In this document: positions 31,345 to 40,286 of the stretch, one piece after another
Layout: each line of letters starts with the position of its first letter
How positions within the stretch are numbered: position 1 is the stretch's first letter
From: Aestuariirhabdus sp.
GTDB taxonomy: Bacteria > Pseudomonadota > Gammaproteobacteria > Pseudomonadales > Aestuariirhabdaceae
Assembly: GCA_030622755.1 (NCBI GenBank)
Contig: JAUXFT010000005.1
Coordinates: 1 to 64,000 of the forward strand
Length of the DNA: 64,000 bases
Reading direction: 5' to 3'
The notes under the pieces: model-generated
The model's database searches: none
What the model saw: the letters and a program-made list of their open reading frames with translations, nothing else
What the model was told of the DNA's origin: nothing
Translations under genes and position numbers: made by a program

Positions 31345-31935
31345 ATGAGACGAACCAGCTACCAATTCCTTGCATTGCCTTGCCTTACTCTGGTGTTTTT
31401 GTTGTCGGCTGGTTGCGGCTTTCAATTGCAGGGAAGCGCTGATCTTTCGGAAGAGTTACAGCAGATTGCTATCACCGGGGTCGGTGATGGCACCAACCTG
31501 CACAGAACCCTGTATCGCAGCCTGCAATCCAACGGAGTCACTATCGACCCAGGCTCTGATACCGTTCTCGCTGTCCTTAAAAACACCAGCAATCAAAAAG
31601 CGGTCACCTATACCGGTTCAGGGCAAAGCTCTCAATACGATGTTACCAACCAGCTAACCTTCCAGCTGCAAAATGCCAAGGGCACTCGATTGCTCGGCCC
31701 CTATAATTTGCAAGCCAGGCGCACCTATCAAGTTGACCAGAACAACACCACGGCATCTATCGCCGAGCGTGAATTGCTGGGCAGAGAGTTGGAAACCGAG
31801 CTGACGAATCAGGTGTTAAGGCGTTTACAGGCCATCACCTCAAGTGAATTTCAGCTCGCGCATCAACAGGCTTTAGAGCAAGAGCAGGACAAAGCGGAAA
31901 AGAAAAAACGCAAGATTATCTCTATAACGCAATGA
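31345..31935 (+). CDS. lptE: LPS-assembly lipoprotein LptE
   Basis: 196 residues. The signal peptide ends in a lipobox (LLSAGC, cysteine near residue 27), and GFQLQGSADLSEELQQIAI is the typical start of mature LptE. It plugs the LptD barrel in the outer membrane and helps insert LPS. The lysine-rich tail (EKKKRKIISIT) is a family feature. It starts 3 bp after leuS and overlaps holA by 4 bp. Confidence 0.93.
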   Translation: MRRTSYQFLALPCLTLVFLLSAGCGFQLQGSADLSEELQQIAITGVGDGTNLHRTLYRSLQSNGVTIDPGSDTVLAVLKNTSNQKAVTYTGSGQSSQYDVTNQLTFQLQNAKGTRLLGPYNLQARRTYQVDQNNTTASIAERELLGRELETELTNQVLRRLQAITSSEFQLAHQQALEQEQDKAEKKKRKIISITQ

Positions 31936-32957
31936 AGCTTCGCAGCGAACAACTCGCCGCTCACCTGAAAAAAGGGCTAGCACCCATTTACCTGATCAGT
32001 GGCGATGAACCCTTGCTACAACAGGAATGCTGCGATGCCATACGCCTTGCGGCTCGGGATCAGCAGTTCAACGAACGAGAGCTGATGCATGCCGAAGCCA
32101 GCTTTGACTGGTCCGAACTTATCCAGTGTGCCAATAGCCTATCGCTTTTTGCCGACAAAAAACTGATTGAACTGCGCATCCCCAATGGCAAGCCTGGCGA
32201 CAAGGGAAGCAAAGCATTGGTCAGTTACGCCGAGAGCGCGTCCAGCGACAACACCCTCATGGTGGTAATGCCTAAACTTGACGCCTCCGCTCAGCGCAGC
32301 AAATGGTTTAAATCTTTAGACAAGTCCGGGATTCACATTCAATTGTGGCCTGTGGATGCTTCTGCGCTCCCCGGCTGGATTCAACAACGCCTGAGCAAAG
32401 CTGGACTAACCAGCACACCAGGCGCTGTGCAAATGCTGGCAGAACGGGTCGAAGGAAACCTGCTCGCAGCAAGCCAGGAGATCGAAAAACTTCGCCTTAC
32501 CGTACCGGATGATCATGTCGATGAGGAAGCGATCAACGACAGTGTGTCTAACAGCGCACGCTACGACGTCTTTACTCTGGTAGACAGCGCACTGAAAGCC
32601 GATGCCAGTCATTGCGCACGCATTCTCAGTGGACTCAGGGCAGAAGGTAGCGAACCCACAGTTATCCTCTGGGCTATAACACGTGAGCTTCGATCACTTT
32701 CATCCATGTCGCGGATGATGCAACAAGGCCAGCACCTTGAACAAATTTTCAAAAGCCAAAGAATTTGGGACAAACGCAAGCCGCTGATGCGCAACGCATT
32801 AAACCGGCTACGCGAACGTGACCTACGCAACATGTTAATTCACGCGGCTCGTATTGATCGTAGCCTGAAAGGGCTTGGAGATGACAACGTGTGGGACGAA
32901 CTCTCTGCGCTTTCCCTGCGCATGGCCAACATCATAACGCCTGCCGCCGCCTATTAA
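31932..32957 (+). CDS. holA: DNA polymerase III delta subunit
   Basis: 341 residues, the normal length. HolA is the wrench of the clamp loader and opens the beta clamp. PIYLISGDEPLLQQECCDAIR at the N-terminus, then KKLIELRIPNGKPGDKGSKAL and the DVFTLVDSALKADASHCARIL region are typical. In E. coli, nadD follows holA; here an orphan gene does. Confidence 0.96.
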   Translation: MKLRSEQLAAHLKKGLAPIYLISGDEPLLQQECCDAIRLAARDQQFNERELMHAEASFDWSELIQCANSLSLFADKKLIELRIPNGKPGDKGSKALVSYAESASSDNTLMVVMPKLDASAQRSKWFKSLDKSGIHIQLWPVDASALPGWIQQRLSKAGLTSTPGAVQMLAERVEGNLLAASQEIEKLRLTVPDDHVDEEAINDSVSNSARYDVFTLVDSALKADASHCARILSGLRAEGSEPTVILWAITRELRSLSSMSRMMQQGQHLEQIFKSQRIWDKRKPLMRNALNRLRERDLRNMLIHAARIDRSLKGLGDDNVWDELSALSLRMANIITPAAAY

Positions 32958-33000
32958 AGGTAAGGGTTTCTCCCTATAAAATAGTCCTGGTTATGGTACT

Positions 33001-33021
33001 TACCCCTGAATTTTAGGGGTA
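33001..33021. promoter_or_regulatory. Perfect 7-bp dyad TACCCCT-N7-AGGGGTA
   Basis: The arms are exact inverted copies. TACCCCT fits the TACYYMT heptamer bound by NarL-type response regulators, though the spacing here is 7 rather than the classical 2. It lies 80 bp upstream of the orphan 184-aa gene and could be its operator, or an RNA hairpin at the end of holA. Confidence 0.45.
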
Positions 33022-33100
33022 TCCGGGGATAGCTAAAGCCGCCAATCAAACCGAAAATAATGTTCTCTCATAGTAACCCCCTGTATGAAGGAACATCATC

Positions 33101-33655
33101 ATGGTTGAGCAGCAATTACGTCACTACCCTTTTCTTGTCGCCGGGAAATTCACGCTTCCATGTCATGGTTATACCTCACACGATGAGTACTGCACACAGC
33201 TGCATCGCCAGGCGTACATCGGTCGTTTCAATAGTAAAGGAGAGTTTATCGAAGACCCTTCGCTCTTTTGCAGCTATGAGAATGAGATTCCCTTCATAGC
33301 TAACACACTGATCCAGCCAAACCTGCACCCCAACTACCGTAAGTTCAAAGTTGCCGAGATCCACAAGGGATCACTCGACGTCTATCTGGAAGAAGGGCTT
33401 GCGCAGAAGCTGGGTAAAACCGTAATTCGCTTTCAGCAAATGGAGCATCTTCGTAGAACTCTTCATGTGCAACCTTTACTGGTTGATCTGGGAGGCCCCT
33501 GCTATCAGCTGTTTTGGCCAGAGACCCTGGACACTGCATTGGAATATTTCCAGACAGGAGATCGGCAACCTGTTCTTCTGTCCCTGCATATACCGCTAAC
33601 AAGGAATACAAAGCAGGAGCCGTTTACTATGACAGCCAAGGCATCCGGTTTTTAG
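33101..33655 (+). CDS. Orphan protein of unknown function, 184 aa
   Basis: I do not recognise this protein. It has no signal peptide or membrane span and is predicted cytoplasmic. Visible segments are a basic and aromatic N-terminus (QQLRHYPFLVAGKFTLPCHGY), a predicted beta-rich middle (YRKFKVAEIHKGSLDVYLEE) and PLLVDLGGPCYQLFWPETLD. The two cysteine-histidine clusters (PCHGYTSHDEYCTQLH) might bind metal, but they do not form a known finger. It has its own dyad upstream and a strong terminator right after the stop, so it is probably a single-gene unit. Codon use resembles the neighbours. Confidence 0.65.
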   Translation: MVEQQLRHYPFLVAGKFTLPCHGYTSHDEYCTQLHRQAYIGRFNSKGEFIEDPSLFCSYENEIPFIANTLIQPNLHPNYRKFKVAEIHKGSLDVYLEEGLAQKLGKTVIRFQQMEHLRRTLHVQPLLVDLGGPCYQLFWPETLDTALEYFQTGDRQPVLLSLHIPLTRNTKQEPFTMTAKASGF

Positions 33656-33661
33656 CGGTAT

Positions 33662-33692
33662 AAAAAAACGCCCTGACGGCGCGTTTTTTTAT
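33662..33692. terminator. Bidirectional intrinsic terminator
   Basis: AAAAAAACGCC and GGCGCGTTTTTTT form a GC-core hairpin (one small bulge) flanked by A-tract and T-tract. It starts 7 bp after the orphan gene stop and 22 bp past the lipA stop on the other strand, serving both convergent units. Confidence 0.85.
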
Positions 33693-33713
33693 TTCATCAA
33701 ACATACAGATCGA

Positions 33714-34694
33714 CTAACAAATCAGGTCACCCTTATCCTGCAAATCAGCATGATAGGATGAGCGCACCAACGGACCGCTGGCCACTTTGCTAAAACCCAT
33801 ATCACGTGCGATATCTGCAAGCTCAGCGAACTCGTCAGGATGCACAAAGCGATCAACGGGCAAATGATTACGACTCGGTTGCAAGTATTGGCCCAGAGTA
33901 ATCATTTCGATATCGTGTTCACGCATATCCTTCATTTCATCGATAACTTCCTCGATAGTTTCTCCTAATCCAAGCATTAAGCCAGACTTGGTAACCACAG
34001 AAGGATTTCTTCGCTTATATTCTTTCAACAGGTTCAATGACCATTGGTAATCGGCGCCTGGGCGAATTTTACGGTACAGGCTGGATACCGACTCAAGGTT
34101 ATGATTAAAAATATCAGGCGGGGTTTCCGACAAAATATCCAGAGCTATATCCATGCGTCCTCGAAAATCAGGAACCAGAGTTTCGATTTTAATGGTCGGA
34201 CTTAGTGCTCGAACCTCGCGGATACAATCTGCAAAATGACCTGCCCCGCCATCTCGGAGATCATCCCTATCAACGGAAGTGATTACCACATAGCGCAGTT
34301 TCATATCCGCAATGGCGGCCGCTAACTGATGAGGCTCATCCTCACTGAGAGGATTAGGTCGCCCATGGGCAACGTCACAAAAAGGACAACGACGGGTACA
34401 GATATCGCCCATGATCATGAAGGTAGCAGTACCGCCGCTGAAACATTCACCCAGGTTTGGGCATGCAGCTTCTTCGCAGACAGTATGAAGTTTATGCTGA
34501 CGCAGCATCTTTTTAATACGACTAACTTCTGGTGAAGATGGCATTTTTACCCGCAACCAATCAGGCTTACGAGGCATTTCTTCAGGCGCAGTAGGAATCA
34601 CTTTAACCGGAATACGAGCAACCTTTTCAGCACCCCGCAACTTAACACCTTGCTCAGCACGGTGAACTTTCTTGGGAGGAGGAGTATTGCTCAT
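33714..34694 (-). CDS. lipA: Lipoyl synthase
   Basis: 326 residues. It is a radical-SAM enzyme that inserts two sulfurs into octanoyl groups on lipoyl-dependent dehydrogenases and the glycine cleavage system. The auxiliary Fe-S cysteines are in [12 protein letters not shown], and the radical-SAM cluster is [33 protein letters not shown] and RSSYHAD at the C-terminus are also characteristic. It overlaps lipB by 4 bp. Confidence 0.97.
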   Translation of the reverse strand: MSNTPPPKKVHRAEQGVKLRGAEKVARIPVKVIPTAPEEMPRKPDWLRVKMPSSPEVSRIKKMLRQHKLHTVCEEAACPNLGECFSGGTATFMIMGDICTRRCPFCDVAHGRPNPLSEDEPHQLAAAIADMKLRYVVITSVDRDDLRDGGAGHFADCIREVRALSPTIKIETLVPDFRGRMDIALDILSETPPDIFNHNLESVSSLYRKIRPGADYQWSLNLLKEYKRRNPSVVTKSGLMLGLGETIEEVIDEMKDMREHDIEMITLGQYLQPSRNHLPVDRFVHPDEFAELADIARDMGFSKVASGPLVRSSYHADLQDKGDLIC

Positions 34695-35368
34695 AACTGC
34701 ATTCCGTTGGTTGTGTAATCACAATGATTATACCCGAGCTTCCGGGTCAGGTTCTGTTTCAAGCTGTCGCGAACGGCGTCAAATTGTACGTATTCAGCCA
34801 GGACACTCAACTGGGTCATCGCCAGACCAGCGTAGCCACAGGGATTAATACGATGAAACGGCTCAAGATCCATATCGACATTCAGCGCGAGTCCGTGATA
34901 ACAGCATCCGCGTCGAACCCGCAGCCCCAACGAAGCAATTTTATCTCCCGCTACATAGACCCCTGGAGCATCGGACCGGGCGTTAGCGACAACATCCCAT
35001 TCAGCCAGCGTTGCAATGATGCTCTCTTCTATAGAGGTTACCAACTCCCTGACACCTTTACCGCGACGTTTGATATCCAGTAACAGATATATCACCAGTT
35101 GCCCCGGGCCATGATACGTCACCTGGCCACCCCGGTCAGCCTGAACCACCGGTATATCCCCGGTCATCAGCAAATGTTCAGCTTTACCCGCCTGCCCCTG
35201 AGTAAACACGGAAGGGTGCTGCAATAACCATAATTCATCGCAGCTGGTTGCATCACGTTGATCCGTATACTGCTTCATCAACTGCAGGGTAGACTCATAG
35301 CCCACCAGGCCCAGCTCACGAATCAGGATGGTGTCGTTACTCATGCTGCTATTCACGCGGAAAGTCAT
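34691..35368 (-). CDS. lipB: Octanoyl-[acyl-carrier-protein]:protein N-octanoyltransferase
   Basis: 225 residues at most; the second methionine ([12 protein letters not shown]) eight codons in is a plausible alternative start, and neither has a strong ribosome site. LipB moves octanoate from ACP to target lysines, and LipA then sulfurates it. Conserved segments include [21 protein letters not shown], the [20 protein letters not shown] motif containing the catalytic lysine region (GDKIASLGL), and [17 protein letters not shown] with the catalytic cysteine. It lies upstream of lipA. Confidence 0.95.
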   Translation of the reverse strand: MTFRVNSSMSNDTILIRELGLVGYESTLQLMKQYTDQRDATSCDELWLLQHPSVFTQGQAGKAEHLLMTGDIPVVQADRGGQVTYHGPGQLVIYLLLDIKRRGKGVRELVTSIEESIIATLAEWDVVANARSDAPGVYVAGDKIASLGLRVRRGCCYHGLALNVDMDLEPFHRINPCGYAGLAMTQLSVLAEYVQFDAVRDSLKQNLTRKLGYNHCDYTTNGMQL

Positions 35369-35388
35369 TACAGGAAGGCAGCCAAGAG

Positions 35389-35685
35389 CTAAATAACCAT
35401 CTTGACGCGGCCACTGGATTTGAGCTCCTCATGCAAAGCACTCAGTTGATCTTCTCCCGTTGCTTCGATAATCACCGTGACCGAATGAAAGCGTCCATTA
35501 CGGCTGGTTTTCAAGGTATGCTTGCCGCTGAATAAAGCATCATGACGCTGCACCACCTCAATTACAAAATCGACAAAACCCTCTGATGCATCCCCCATAA
35601 TTTTTACTGGATAATCACAGGGGAACTCTATCTTTGGCGCGTCTTGCGGGTTGCCCTGTGGAGAGTTAAAAATGATATTGTTCAT
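35389..35685 (-). CDS. ybeD: DUF493 family protein YbeD
   Basis: 98 residues from [11 protein letters not shown]; the track ORF starts 4 codons earlier. The sequence [31 protein letters not shown] and the [27 protein letters not shown] half match the DUF493/YbeD family, a small ferredoxin-fold (ACT-like) protein that is thought to be regulatory. It sits between dacA and lipB, its conserved place in gammaproteobacteria. Confidence 0.93.
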   Translation of the reverse strand: MNNIIFNSPQGNPQDAPKIEFPCDYPVKIMGDASEGFVDFVIEVVQRHDALFSGKHTLKTSRNGRFHSVTVIIEATGEDQLSALHEELKSSGRVKMVI

Positions 35686-35794
35686 AACTAACACCAAACA
35701 TGGAAGAGAAAGCAGAAGGACCGCATAGAAAGCAACCCAACTGTTTAATTATAATACAGCAAGGCATTGCAATACCCTGCCGTAAAAATTGCCG

Positions 35795-36979
35795 TTAACT
35801 AAATAAGCTGTACACAAACATCAAGATGGAATCCCAGAGGCGTTTGAAGAAGCCGCCCTCTTCAACCGTCTGTAGCGCAACCACAGGCACCTGCTCAATC
35901 AACTCATCACCCAACATCACTTTCACTTCGCCCAGCACCTCGCCTTGACGAAGCGGGGCTTCCAATGTCGGATTCAGCTCCATAGTGGCGGTCAGGTGGC
36001 CGCTTTGTCCCCGAGGTACAGTCACAACAATGTCTTCACTGACACCAACTGCAACCTGATTCGTAGTACCTTTCCAGACCCGTAAAGTTTCCAGCGTTTC
36101 ACCACCGCGCTTAACCTGGGCATTTTCAAAGAAGCGGAAACCATAGGTCAGTAACTTCTGGGTTTCAGAAGCTCGGGACTTCTCACTCTTTGCGCCCATA
36201 ACCACAGTGATCAGACGACGACCATCTTTAGCTGCCGAAGTCACCAGACAGTATCCTGCGGCCTCAGTGTGCCCTGTCTTCAAACCATCAACCGCACTGT
36301 TGCTCCACAACAACCGGTTACGATTGGGTTGCCGACCTAAAAGCTTGCCCGTTTTCTTGTCTTTACCATACTGGAAATACTTCTCAGCATAGATGCCATA
36401 TCGACCAGGATGTTGGTAAATAGTTGCTCGCGCTAATTTGGCCAGATCAGTAGCCGTTGTGTAGTGATCTTCTGCTGGCCAACCACTGGAGTTCATAAAA
36501 TGAGTGTTTGTCATCCCCAGTGCCGCAGCCGTGCCATTCATCACTTCAGCAAACGCTTCTTCACTACCTGCAAGATGTTCGGCAATCGCAACGCTGGCGT
36601 CATTACCGCTCACAATAATAATACCCTTCAGAAGCTGCTCTACAGGAACCCGCTCACCCACCTCGATAAACATAGTCGAGCCACCCATTTTCCAGGCTTT
36701 TTCACTGATCAGAACCTCTTCATCGACGGTGATATTTCCAGCCGCCAACTCATTCTCGGCAACATAGGCCGTCATCAGTTTGGTTAGACTCGCAGGAGGC
36801 AAGGTTTGATGTGCATTATGTTCCACCAACACCCGGCCACTATCGGCATCCATTAAGATATAACTACTTGCGGCCAGCGCTGGTGGAGAAGGAATGGGAG
36901 AAGCAGCCATCACAGAAACTGAAACGAGGGCAAAGCAGATAGAGATAACAGAAGTAAGTTGTGTACGTATAAAACTCAT
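35795..36979 (-). CDS. dacA: D-alanyl-D-alanine carboxypeptidase (PBP5/6 family)
   Basis: 394 residues. The signal peptide ends near ASVSVMAASP. The penicillin-binding motifs are SxxK in PASLTKLMTAYV, SxN in IVSGNDASVAIAEHL and KTG in DGLKTGHTEAAGYC. A C-terminal beta-domain is followed by an amphipathic membrane-binding helix (FKRLWDSILMFVYSLFS), as in PBP5. It trims the terminal D-Ala of peptidoglycan pentapeptides. It belongs to the rlpA-dacA-ybeD-lipB cluster. Confidence 0.96.
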   Translation of the reverse strand: MSFIRTQLTSVISICFALVSVSVMAASPIPSPPALAASSYILMDADSGRVLVEHNAHQTLPPASLTKLMTAYVAENELAAGNITVDEEVLISEKAWKMGGSTMFIEVGERVPVEQLLKGIIIVSGNDASVAIAEHLAGSEEAFAEVMNGTAAALGMTNTHFMNSSGWPAEDHYTTATDLAKLARATIYQHPGRYGIYAEKYFQYGKDKKTGKLLGRQPNRNRLLWSNSAVDGLKTGHTEAAGYCLVTSAAKDGRRLITVVMGAKSEKSRASETQKLLTYGFRFFENAQVKRGGETLETLRVWKGTTNQVAVGVSEDIVVTVPRGQSGHLTATMELNPTLEAPLRQGEVLGEVKVMLGDELIEQVPVVALQTVEEGGFFKRLWDSILMFVYSLFS

Positions 36980-37016
36980 AAGCGCGGATGAATATTCCTG
37001 TCCATTAATTTAAATT

Positions 37017-37068
37017 GATAATTCGGATTGTTAATTCGGGTTGTTAATTCGGGTTAATAGTTCGTGTT
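37017..37068. repeat. 13-bp tandem repeat, four units (two perfect, two diverged), upstream of dacA
   Basis: The units are GATAATTCGGATT, GTTAATTCGGGTT, GTTAATTCGGGTT and AATAGTTCGTGTT. The array lies about 40 bp upstream of the dacA start, inside its promoter or leader region. The 13-bp period equals that of the repeat before glyA, although the sequence differs. Confidence 0.9.
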
Positions 37069-37194
37069 ATTGTAGGCCACTGTTGAGACAGCGAACCCAG
37101 AAGAAAATTCCATCCATCACCAATCTTCGCGACATGGATAGAGATATCAGGCTGTTACTATAGTCATTAAAAATGGATGCTTCGCAACTTCAGA

Positions 37195-38082
37195 TTATTC
37201 ATACACAAGATGAGGGGCACCAAGCGCTGCATTATCAACCTGTTGCTTAACATCTTCAACCTCTTGCAGGGTTGAAAGTGGCCCAATTCGCACACGATGC
37301 AAGGGTCCGGTAGCCTCGATAGCAGTAACCACCGTCACATCGAACGTTGTCACCTGGCTCAACTGCCGCTGTAAACTGTCCGCGGATTGCTGATTACTTA
37401 ATGCCGCCACCTGCAGAAACATTTTCGGATGGGCAGCTTCATTTGATGGTGCGGCTGTAACAACTGCAGACTCTTTAGGAACAGGTGCCTTTTGGGCAAC
37501 CGGCTGCTCACTATACGGATCCAGTGCTTCTACTTTTACCTGCGCAATTCCTTTCCCGAAAAAATCCAGCTTTCGCGCAGCCGCATATGACATATCAATA
37601 ATCCGATTTCCATGAAATGGACCTCGGTCATTCACTCGTACCACGACGCGGTTGCCGTTTGCGATATTGGTAACCCTGACGTAGGAAGGCAGCGGCAAGG
37701 TTTTGTGTGCGGCACTCATACCATACATATCGTACACTTCACCGTTAGCGGTCTTGTGGCCATGAAACTTGGTGCCATACCAGGATGCCGTTCCTGTTTC
37801 GCTATAGCCAGCCGACGATGCCAACGGAAAGTATTTTTTCCCAAGGACAGTGTAAGGCGACGCCTTAACCGCTCCCTTATGGGCACGGGGTATCGCATCG
37901 GGAACCGCGGCTGCATCAAACTCTCCACTGGGAGCCCCATCAATCCCCGGGCGAACACCACTGTTCTTTGCGTCATTAAGCGGGCCGCCAGAACTTGTGC
38001 ATGCGGCTAACAAGAGACACGAAGCCACCAGCACGCCACCCTGTAAATAGCCAGCTAACCTGGAGCTAACGCTGTTTGCCAT
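37195..38082 (-). CDS. rlpA: Septal-ring lytic transglycosylase RlpA
   Basis: About 295 residues from MANSVSSRLAG; GAGGAA lies 9 nt upstream inside the end of mltB. A GTG directly before this ATG is equally possible. The lipobox is LLAACTSSGGP, so it is an outer-membrane lipoprotein. The double-psi beta-barrel carries TASWYGTKFHGHKTANGEVYDM and VRVNDRGPFHGNRIID with the catalytic aspartate, and a C-terminal SPOR domain (MFLQVAALSNQQSADSLQRQL) binds denuded glycan at the division site. Confidence 0.95.
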   Translation of the reverse strand: MANSVSSRLAGYLQGGVLVASCLLLAACTSSGGPLNDAKNSGVRPGIDGAPSGEFDAAAVPDAIPRAHKGAVKASPYTVLGKKYFPLASSAGYSETGTASWYGTKFHGHKTANGEVYDMYGMSAAHKTLPLPSYVRVTNIANGNRVVVRVNDRGPFHGNRIIDMSYAAARKLDFFGKGIAQVKVEALDPYSEQPVAQKAPVPKESAVVTAAPSNEAAHPKMFLQVAALSNQQSADSLQRQLSQVTTFDVTVVTAIEATGPLHRVRIGPLSTLQEVEDVKQQVDNAALGAPHLVYE

Positions 38083-39046
38083 CACGAATTTCCTCACTTA
38101 ATTGATGAACTGCCATAGCGTACAACGTACTGTGATTGTAACGAGTTATAACGTAAAAATTATGCGAGCCAATCCAAAACTCACTGCCAAGTTCTCCCTG
38201 TAATTTAATCCCTCTTACCGCACCTTCAGCAGAGGGCTCTTGCAGAGGGTCCCAACCAGAGGCGCCAAGATCCTCGATTGACTGCATAGGCTTCAAATTA
38301 TCAGCAACAGCTTCCAGATATTGATCGCCCGAAACTCGAGCACGGGTAACGACGGTTGCACCATCTTTCCAACCATGTCGGCTAAAATAATTCGCTACAC
38401 TGCCGATGGCATCCGTTGGATTATTCCAGATATCAATGCGCCCATCGTTATCAAAATCTACCGCATACGCTCGGAAACTACTGGGGATAAATTGCGGGTA
38501 GCCCATAGCTCCAGCGTAAGATCCGGTAAGCTCCAACGGGTCAAATTGTTGTTCACGACTCAGCAGTAAAAACTCTTTCAACTGTTTGCGAAAAAATGTT
38601 TTACGCGGTTCATAATCAAAACCCAGGGTAGACAATGCATCGACTACCCGAAACTTTCCACGATGCCGACCATAGAACGTTTCCACACCGATAATGGCGA
38701 CAATCACTTCTGCCGGTACTCCATATTCAGCTTCGGCACGCTCTAACGTATCGGCATGTTCACGCCAAAACGTGACTCCCGCATCGGTGCGTTTAGACGT
38801 AAGAAAAATCTTCCGATACTCTTTCCAGGTTAAAGTTCGCTCGGCAGGGCGAGAGATGGCATCGATAATCGACTGTTTACGTTCGGCAGCTGCAAACACC
38901 CTGTTCAAAACTGCTCGATCATATTGGTGTTCCTGCTCCATCTCCGCTATGAAGCTAAGAGCATCTTCAGAATTACGATAATCTGCGCCATGGCAAATCA
39001 TCGGCGCCAAGACTAAAGGTAACCATAGCGCTCGCAAAACTCTCAT
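38066..39046 (-). CDS. mltB: Lytic murein transglycosylase B
   Basis: 326 residues. The N-terminal LWLPLVLAPMICHGAD looks like a plain signal peptide; the cysteine is not in a good lipobox, so the protein may be soluble and periplasmic, unlike E. coli MltB. The catalytic glutamate is in IVAIIGVETFYGRHRGKFRVVDALSTL, and AGAMGYPQFIPSSFRAYAVDFDNDGRIDIWNN is a family hallmark. It cleaves glycan strands to 1,6-anhydro ends. It overlaps the rlpA start by about 17 bp. Confidence 0.95.
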   Translation of the reverse strand: MRVLRALWLPLVLAPMICHGADYRNSEDALSFIAEMEQEHQYDRAVLNRVFAAAERKQSIIDAISRPAERTLTWKEYRKIFLTSKRTDAGVTFWREHADTLERAEAEYGVPAEVIVAIIGVETFYGRHRGKFRVVDALSTLGFDYEPRKTFFRKQLKEFLLLSREQQFDPLELTGSYAGAMGYPQFIPSSFRAYAVDFDNDGRIDIWNNPTDAIGSVANYFSRHGWKDGATVVTRARVSGDQYLEAVADNLKPMQSIEDLGASGWDPLQEPSAEGAVRGIKLQGELGSEFWIGSHNFYVITRYNHSTLYAMAVHQLSEEIRDGKQR

Positions 39047-39143
39047 CGTTTAGTAATCCCCCAATAGTGATTTATATGTCATCCGTAACCTTGAAACGAC
39101 ACGTTGTCAGATTATTCAAAGCAGGGCAAGCACACACTGCACA

Positions 39144-40286
39144 TCATCCACGACCCAACCAACTTCGATGCGAATGCACCGACATCAGAACCCCAAATCC
39201 TGCCAGCAGCGTCACCACCGAAGTCCCCCCTCGACTTACCAGAGGCAAGGGCACGCCAACTACCGGCAACAACCCACTCACCATACCGATATTCACAAAA
39301 ACATAAACAAAGAAGGTCAGGGTAATGCTCCCCGCTAATAACTTCCCGAATAAAGTTTGAGCATTCACCGAGATAATCAAACCGCGGGCAATTATCGCCA
39401 TGTAGGTTGCCAGCAACAGAAGCACACCAACCAGCCCAAACTCCTCAGCTAACACCGCAATTATAAAATCCGTATGACTTTCAGGTAAGAAATCGAGTTG
39501 AGACTGGGTACCACCAAACCAGCCTTTGCCGTGAATTCCGCCAGAGCCTATAGCCACCTTCGATTGAATAATATTCCAGCCGGAACCCCATGGGTCGCTT
39601 TCAGGATTAAGAAACGTCAGCACTCGCTGCTTTTGATAATCACGCATAACAAACTGCCACATCCCCCAGGCCAGAGGAAGAGCCGCCAGTACAGCACCCA
39701 GGATAATGCGCCAGCGCAAGCCTGCCAGAAAAAGCACGAACAAACCGGACGCCGCAATCAGTAACGAGGTACCCAAATCAGGTTGTTTGGCGATCAGTGA
39801 TACTGGCAACAGTATTAAGCCCAGGGCAACCATCAGGTGCTTGAACCGTGGAGGCAACACCCGCTTCGCCAGATACCAGGCCACCACCATGGGCATGACC
39901 AGTTTCATAATTTCAGATGGCTGAAAACGAAAACCCGGCAAGGCTAGCCAGCGTTGCGCTCCTTTGGCTCCAGCGCCTGAGACCAACACGGCCACCAGCA
40001 ATCCAACCCCGATCAGGTAAACCCACACCGACCAGCGCTGAAAAATTCGCGGGGGAATATTGGCAATAATCACCATGCCCACAAAGCCGACGGCAAGGTA
40101 GGTTGCCTGCCGGGTCACCATTGCCAGGTTCTGGCCACTGGCGCTGTAGAGCATCAATAAACCACCAGCGGTCAGCAACAGCAATAAACCCAGCAAGACA
40201 GGATCGAGGCGCAGCAAATACACCGCCCGGCTCTGCATATTCTCTTCGTTAAGTGGCAACTGCCGTTGGAAATCCTGCAGGCTCAT
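39144..40286 (-). CDS. rodA: Rod-shape peptidoglycan glycosyltransferase RodA
   Basis: 380 residues with about ten membrane spans. It is a SEDS-family glycosyltransferase that works with PBP2 in cell elongation. The motifs include LPGFRFQPSEIMKLVMPMVVAWYLAKR, KQPDLGTSLLIAASG and the C-terminal SGLLPVVGVPLPLVSRGGTSV. Its start overlaps the mrdA stop by 4 bp, so the two partner proteins are made in a coupled way. mltB follows after 97 bp. Confidence 0.97.
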   Translation of the reverse strand: MSLQDFQRQLPLNEENMQSRAVYLLRLDPVLLGLLLLLTAGGLLMLYSASGQNLAMVTRQATYLAVGFVGMVIIANIPPRIFQRWSVWVYLIGVGLLVAVLVSGAGAKGAQRWLALPGFRFQPSEIMKLVMPMVVAWYLAKRVLPPRFKHLMVALGLILLPVSLIAKQPDLGTSLLIAASGLFVLFLAGLRWRIILGAVLAALPLAWGMWQFVMRDYQKQRVLTFLNPESDPWGSGWNIIQSKVAIGSGGIHGKGWFGGTQSQLDFLPESHTDFIIAVLAEEFGLVGVLLLLATYMAIIARGLIISVNAQTLFGKLLAGSITLTFFVYVFVNIGMVSGLLPVVGVPLPLVSRGGTSVVTLLAGFGVLMSVHSHRSWLGRG

